From NCBI GenBank assembly GCA_949935895.1, contig CATLGL010000057.1, forward strand, positions 1 through 10,106: 10,106 bases of DNA, written 5' to 3'. Position 1 is the first letter of the stretch. Each line of letters opens with the position of its first letter. The notes below the pieces were generated by a model. It did no database searches and was not told the origin of the DNA. It saw only the letters and a program-made list of their open reading frames with translations. The position numbers were made by a program, and so were the translations under genes. The stretch is from an uncultured Clostridia bacterium. GTDB taxonomy: Bacteria > Bacillota > Clostridia > TANB77 > CAG-508. Positions 7,158 to 10,106 of this stretch are shown here, piece after piece.

Positions 7158-7550
7158 ATGGTTTTTATTGCAATACTAATAGGCTGTATTATTGGAGCAT
7201 TTTTAGGCATGAATGCACCAGTAATACCATATAGTTTGTCTGGATATTTAGCAATTTCAATTATAGCGGCTTTAGATTCTGTATTTGGAGGAATTGCCTC
7301 TGTTGTAAAAGGAGATTTTGACCTAAAAATATTTGTATCTGGTTTTTTTGGAAATGCTATTTTATCTATTTTATTAACTTATTTAGGAGAGAGACTGAAT
7401 GTAGATATTTATCTTGCAGCAATTGTTGTATTTGTAGGAAGAATGTTTATTAATCTTGCAATTGTACGTAGATATTACCTTGATAAGTGGACAAATAGAA
7501 TAAAAACAGCAGTAATGGAGGAGAAAGCTGAAGAGGATAAAAAAAGCTAA
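7158..7550 (+). CDS. sbp: Small basic protein Sbp (DUF1290)
   Basis: A 130-residue integral membrane protein of the DUF1290 family, similar in length to B. subtilis Sbp (about 120). Hydrophobic segments are at about 2-20, 25-48, 58-77 and 85-105, with the family-like IPYSLSGYLAISIIAALDS and GRMFINLAIVRR; the tail is basic then acidic. ATG begins right after the stop of the upstream DUF881 gene and follows AAGGAGG. Sbp lies between the DUF881 genes and ftsA in many Bacillota; its biochemical role is unknown. It ends the operon, as a strong terminator follows within 20 bases. Confidence 0.88.
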   Translation: MVFIAILIGCIIGAFLGMNAPVIPYSLSGYLAISIIAALDSVFGGIASVVKGDFDLKIFVSGFFGNAILSILLTYLGERLNVDIYLAAIVVFVGRMFINLAIVRRYYLDKWTNRIKTAVMEEKAEEDKKS

Positions 7551-7568
7551 TAAAGTAAAAGCCTATAT

Positions 7569-7605
7569 AAAAACACTCTATCATAAAAAAGATAGAGTGT
7601 TTTTT
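7569..7605 (+). terminator. Intrinsic terminator of the murA-sbp operon
   Basis: AAAAACACTCTATC (7569-7582) pairs perfectly with GATAGAGTGTTTTT (7591-7604) around an eight-base A-rich loop, and T residues close the 3' arm. This separates the murA-divIB-DUF881-DUF881-sbp unit from ftsA-ftsZ. Confidence 0.9.
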
Positions 7606-7693
7606 ATATAACATTATATTTAAAAAGAAAAAATATGGAATTTTTTGGAAATATTTAGATAAATACTACAGAGAGTAAACAAATATAATATTG

Positions 7694-7734
7694 TTACAAA
7701 ATGGTGGCGAAAATGTTACAAAAATATTACAAAA
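7694..7734 (+). repeat. Three direct TTACAAAA repeats upstream of the ftsA promoter
   Basis: Identical TTACAAAA copies start at 7694, 7716 and 7727, that is 22 and 11 bases apart, about two turns and one turn of the helix. The last copy ends four bases before the putative -35 box. The spacing would place them on the same face of DNA, as for a regulator's binding sites. In A/T-rich DNA chance is a real alternative. Confidence 0.4.
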
Positions 7735-7738
7735 ACTA

Positions 7739-7767
7739 TTGACTTTTTTTGCAAAATATAATATTCT
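7739..7767 (+). promoter_or_regulatory. Probable ftsA-ftsZ promoter
   Basis: TTGACT (7739-7744) with TATTCT (7762-7767) at a 17-base spacer. A perfect TATAAT overlaps it at 7757-7762, but its distance from TTGACT is only 12 bases. One of the two -10 boxes is presumably used; start would be about 35-45 bases before the ftsA start codon. The location, directly after a terminator and before ftsA, supports the call. Confidence 0.55.
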
Positions 7768-7807
7768 TACCTAAGGAAAAAATACATAAAAAATGGAGGA
7801 ATAAGCT

Positions 7808-9037
7808 TTGGCAATAGGTGATATAATTGTTGGAATTGATATTGGAACCTCAAAAGTATCAGCTGTTGTAGGCGAGGTAAATAATTTTAATCAAATTGAG
7901 ATTATTTGTTCGACGAGCAGCAAATGTGAAGGTATCAAAAAAGGAAAAATAATTAACGAGGATGATATTGCAATCGCAATCGTCAAAACAATTGAAAAAT
8001 CTGAAGAAGAAGCTAATTTAAAAATAAATTCTGCCTATGTTACAATACCAGGAAAATATGCAACCATTGTACAAAATAGTATTACAAAAGAGATAAAAGA
8101 TAAGTATGCTGGAATTTCGGTAAGAGATGTAGGACAAGCAGTAATGCAAGTAAGAGATATTGAAATTCCAGAAGGAAAAAGTATTATTGATATTGTTCCT
8201 AATGAATTTATACTTAAAGATGGAACAAAAACAAATGATCCAGTAGGAAGTTTATCTTCAGAGTTTACATTAAATGCACAAATTATTTTAGCAGATAAAG
8301 ATTATACAAGGCAGTTAGCAGGAATATTTAAAAAAGCAGGATTAGAGGTTGATGGAATGGTTCCCAATACCTTAGCTGCAAGAAATCTAATACTAGATGT
8401 TAATGAATTGCATGATAATGTAATGTTATTAGATATAGGAGCAGGAAATACCGATATAGGCGTATTCGAAGGTGAGTCATTTATTTATACTAATACTATT
8501 CCATTAGGAGGAGATAATATTACACATGATATTGCTCTTGTATTAGATATTTCAGAAGAGGAAGCAGATAAATTAAAAAAACAATATGGACTAGCATTAA
8601 AGTCATTTATTGATAATGATAATGAAATTATATTAAATACATGTAGAGGAGAAGCGAAAAGTAGAATTATTAAAAGTTCAGAGCTAATTGAAATTATTGA
8701 AGCAAGAATTGAAGAAATTTTTTCTTTAGTAAATAGAGACATTACCAACCAAGCCATAAAACCCAGAATTAATAATGTCATTTTAACAGGACAAGGAATT
8801 ACCAATATCAATAAAAGTGATGTAGCAGGAAAGATAATTCTAAATATACCAGTAAAAATTTCAACAGGAAGATTAGTAAGTACAATCAAATCAACTTATC
8901 GTTCAGCCTATGCTTTAGTAAGATATATTGCAGCAAGACCATTTGCAAAAACGGTATCAAGTAGCATTGATGCCAAATCAGATGCAAATATTTTTACAAC
9001 AATAATGGAAAGGATAAAAGAATTTTTCTATTCTTAA
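7808..9037 (+). CDS. ftsA: Cell division protein FtsA
   Basis: Actin-like ATPase that tethers FtsZ filaments to the membrane at mid-cell. TTG start is chosen because GGAGGA ends seven bases upstream and the product begins MAIGDIIVGIDIGTSKV as in the family. The 409 residues show phosphate-1 motif GIDIGTS (9-15), the 1C subdomain specific to FtsA (about 85-165), phosphate-2 motif LLDIGAGNTDIG (about 207-218) and adenosine motif VILTGQGI. The last residues, FTTIMERIKEFFYS, form an amphipathic helix fit for membrane binding. No in-frame CGG; the frame is unbroken. It precedes ftsZ by 59 bases with no terminator between, so the two are probably co-transcribed. Confidence 0.95.
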   Translation: MAIGDIIVGIDIGTSKVSAVVGEVNNFNQIEIICSTSSKCEGIKKGKIINEDDIAIAIVKTIEKSEEEANLKINSAYVTIPGKYATIVQNSITKEIKDKYAGISVRDVGQAVMQVRDIEIPEGKSIIDIVPNEFILKDGTKTNDPVGSLSSEFTLNAQIILADKDYTRQLAGIFKKAGLEVDGMVPNTLAARNLILDVNELHDNVMLLDIGAGNTDIGVFEGESFIYTNTIPLGGDNITHDIALVLDISEEEADKLKKQYGLALKSFIDNDNEIILNTCRGEAKSRIIKSSELIEIIEARIEEIFSLVNRDITNQAIKPRINNVILTGQGITNINKSDVAGKIILNIPVKISTGRLVSTIKSTYRSAYALVRYIAARPFAKTVSSSIDAKSDANIFTTIMERIKEFFYS

Positions 9038-9096
9038 TATCCAAAAAGGAGTAAGTTTTAAATTTTAAATTATATAAATATTGGGAGGATATAAAT

Positions 9097-10106
9097 ATGA
9101 AGGTAGACTATGAGGAAAACGAAAAAATGTTAGATGGAACAGCAACGATAAAAGTTATTGGTGTTGGAGGAGCAGGAAATAATGCGGTTAATAGAATGGT
9201 GGAGTCTGGTATTAGAGGAGTTGAATTTATTTCTGTTAATACCGATAGACAAGCATTACAAGAGTCTAAAGCAGGTACTAAAATCCAAATAGGAGAAAAA
9301 ATTACAAGAGGATTAGGAGCTGGAGCGAATCCAGATATTGGAGCTCAATCAGCAGAAGAAAATAAATCTGAAATTGCAGAAGTATTACGTGGTGCAGATA
9401 TGGTTTTTGTAACTGCTGGTATGGGTGGTGGAACAGGAACAGGTGCAGCACCAGTTGTTGCAGCAGCAGCAAAAGAAATGGGAATTTTAACAATTGGTGT
9501 TGTTACAAAACCATTTACATTTGAAGGAAAGAAAAGACTTTCTCAAGCTGAAAGAGGAATTGAAAGTTTAAAAGGAAAAGTAGATACATTAGTTGCGATA
9601 CCAAATGACAAATTACTACAAATTATTGACCGTAAAACCTCGATTGTAGATGCATTTAAAATGGCAGACGATGTATTAAGACAAGGTGTGCAAGGTATAT
9701 CAGACTTAATTGCAGTACCAGGACTTGTTAACTTAGACTTTGCTGATGTTAAAACAATCATGCTTAATACTGGTATGGCACATATGGGTACTGGTAGAGC
9801 AACAGGAGAAAATAGGGCAGAAGATGCTGCAAAACAAGCAATTCAGAGTCCACTTCTTGAAACATCCATTGAAGGGGCAAGAGGAGTTATTATCAATATT
9901 ACTGGTGGTTCAGAACTTGGATTACATGAAGTTAACACAGCAGCAGAGTTAGTACAAAGAAGTGTAGATCCAGAAGCTAATATTATCTTTGGTGCAGTAA
10001 TTGATGAAACTATGGGAGATGATATTTCTATTACAGTTATTGCAACAGGATTTGAAAAAGATTCTCCAATTTCAACTATAGGTGTAGTTGATAAGGTAAC
10101 CAAAGC
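9097..10106 (+). CDS. ftsZ: Cell division protein FtsZ, 5' part (runs off the window)
   Basis: Tubulin-like GTPase that polymerises into the division ring. ATG follows GGGAGG at eight bases. The 336 complete codons in the window show the N-terminal IKVIGVGGAGNNAVNRM, the tubulin signature GGGTGTG at residues 110-116, and the T7 catalytic loop NLDFADV at 212-218; the C-terminal domain is largely present (GARGVIINITGG, IIFGAVIDE, ITVIATGF). The flexible linker and the C-terminal tail that binds FtsA are beyond the window. The frame is intact; its only CGG (9185) is out of phase within GCG GTT, and every glycine here is a plain GGN. Confidence 0.97.
   Translation, partial: MKVDYEENEKMLDGTATIKVIGVGGAGNNAVNRMVESGIRGVEFISVNTDRQALQESKAGTKIQIGEKITRGLGAGANPDIGAQSAEENKSEIAEVLRGADMVFVTAGMGGGTGTGAAPVVAAAAKEMGILTIGVVTKPFTFEGKKRLSQAERGIESLKGKVDTLVAIPNDKLLQIIDRKTSIVDAFKMADDVLRQGVQGISDLIAVPGLVNLDFADVKTIMLNTGMAHMGTGRATGENRAEDAAKQAIQSPLLETSIEGARGVIINITGGSELGLHEVNTAAELVQRSVDPEANIIFGAVIDETMGDDISITVIATGFEKDSPISTIGVVDKVTK

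Noticed and set aside
7739..7762. TTGACT with TATAAT as a standard promoter pair before ftsA
   Set aside because: The spacer is 12 bases, too short; the pairing with TATTCT at 17 bases was preferred, with modest confidence.
1..10106. CRISPR array, insertion sequence, phage genes, tRNA or rRNA genes
   Set aside because: No regularly spaced repeats, transposase-like proteins, terminal inverted repeats or cloverleaf sequences were seen.

Overview
The window is a stretch of a low-GC Bacillota chromosome, most likely from an uncultured Clostridia-like lineage. The grounds are heavy A/T richness, AGGAGG-type ribosome binding sites, TTGACA/TATAAT promoters, the divIB-DUF881-DUF881-sbp-ftsA-ftsZ gene order, and a prepilin-like protein of a kind common in uncultured gut Firmicutes. 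This lineage call is inference.

Layout: the 3' part of aspS (2-1292, +); a 365-base gap (1293-1657) holding a weak hairpin, a possible short transcription unit ending in a strong terminator, and a promoter; a prepilin-like surface protein gene (1658-2804, +); a bidirectional terminator; cdd on the minus strand (2854-3246) with a good promoter; then a plus-strand cell-wall/division block of murA (3367-4623), divIB/ftsQ (4627-5700), two DUF881 genes (5721-6431 and 6441-7157) and sbp (7158-7550), closed by a strong terminator. After that, a separate unit of ftsA (7808-9037) and ftsZ (9097 to the window end) follows its own promoter. MurA commits UDP-GlcNAc to peptidoglycan synthesis, DivIB belongs to the divisome, FtsA anchors FtsZ to the membrane, and FtsZ forms the ring.

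The outstanding observation concerns reading frames. aspS, the prepilin-like gene and murA (three times) are each broken by a +1 shift, and every break sits at an in-frame CGG. Skipping the C so that GGN is read as glycine restores a full-length protein in exact register with its family. I found five such CGG sites, one of them a tandem CGGCGG, and no in-frame CGG in any gene here that is read as an ordinary triplet. Twelve CGG trinucleotides in other phases leave their genes intact. CGT, CGC, CGA, AGA and AGG are used normally for arginine. The simplest reading is that CGG is not a normal arginine codon in this organism. Instead CGGN would be decoded as one glycine, either by +1 slippage at an unreadable codon or by a glycine tRNA reading four bases. 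Both aspS and murA are normally essential, so decoding would have to be efficient. A systematic insertion error cannot be excluded from one sequence, but it would have to favour the first position of glycine codons.

Limits: homology calls come from motif recognition without a database search. aspS lacks its 5' end and ftsZ its 3' end in this window.
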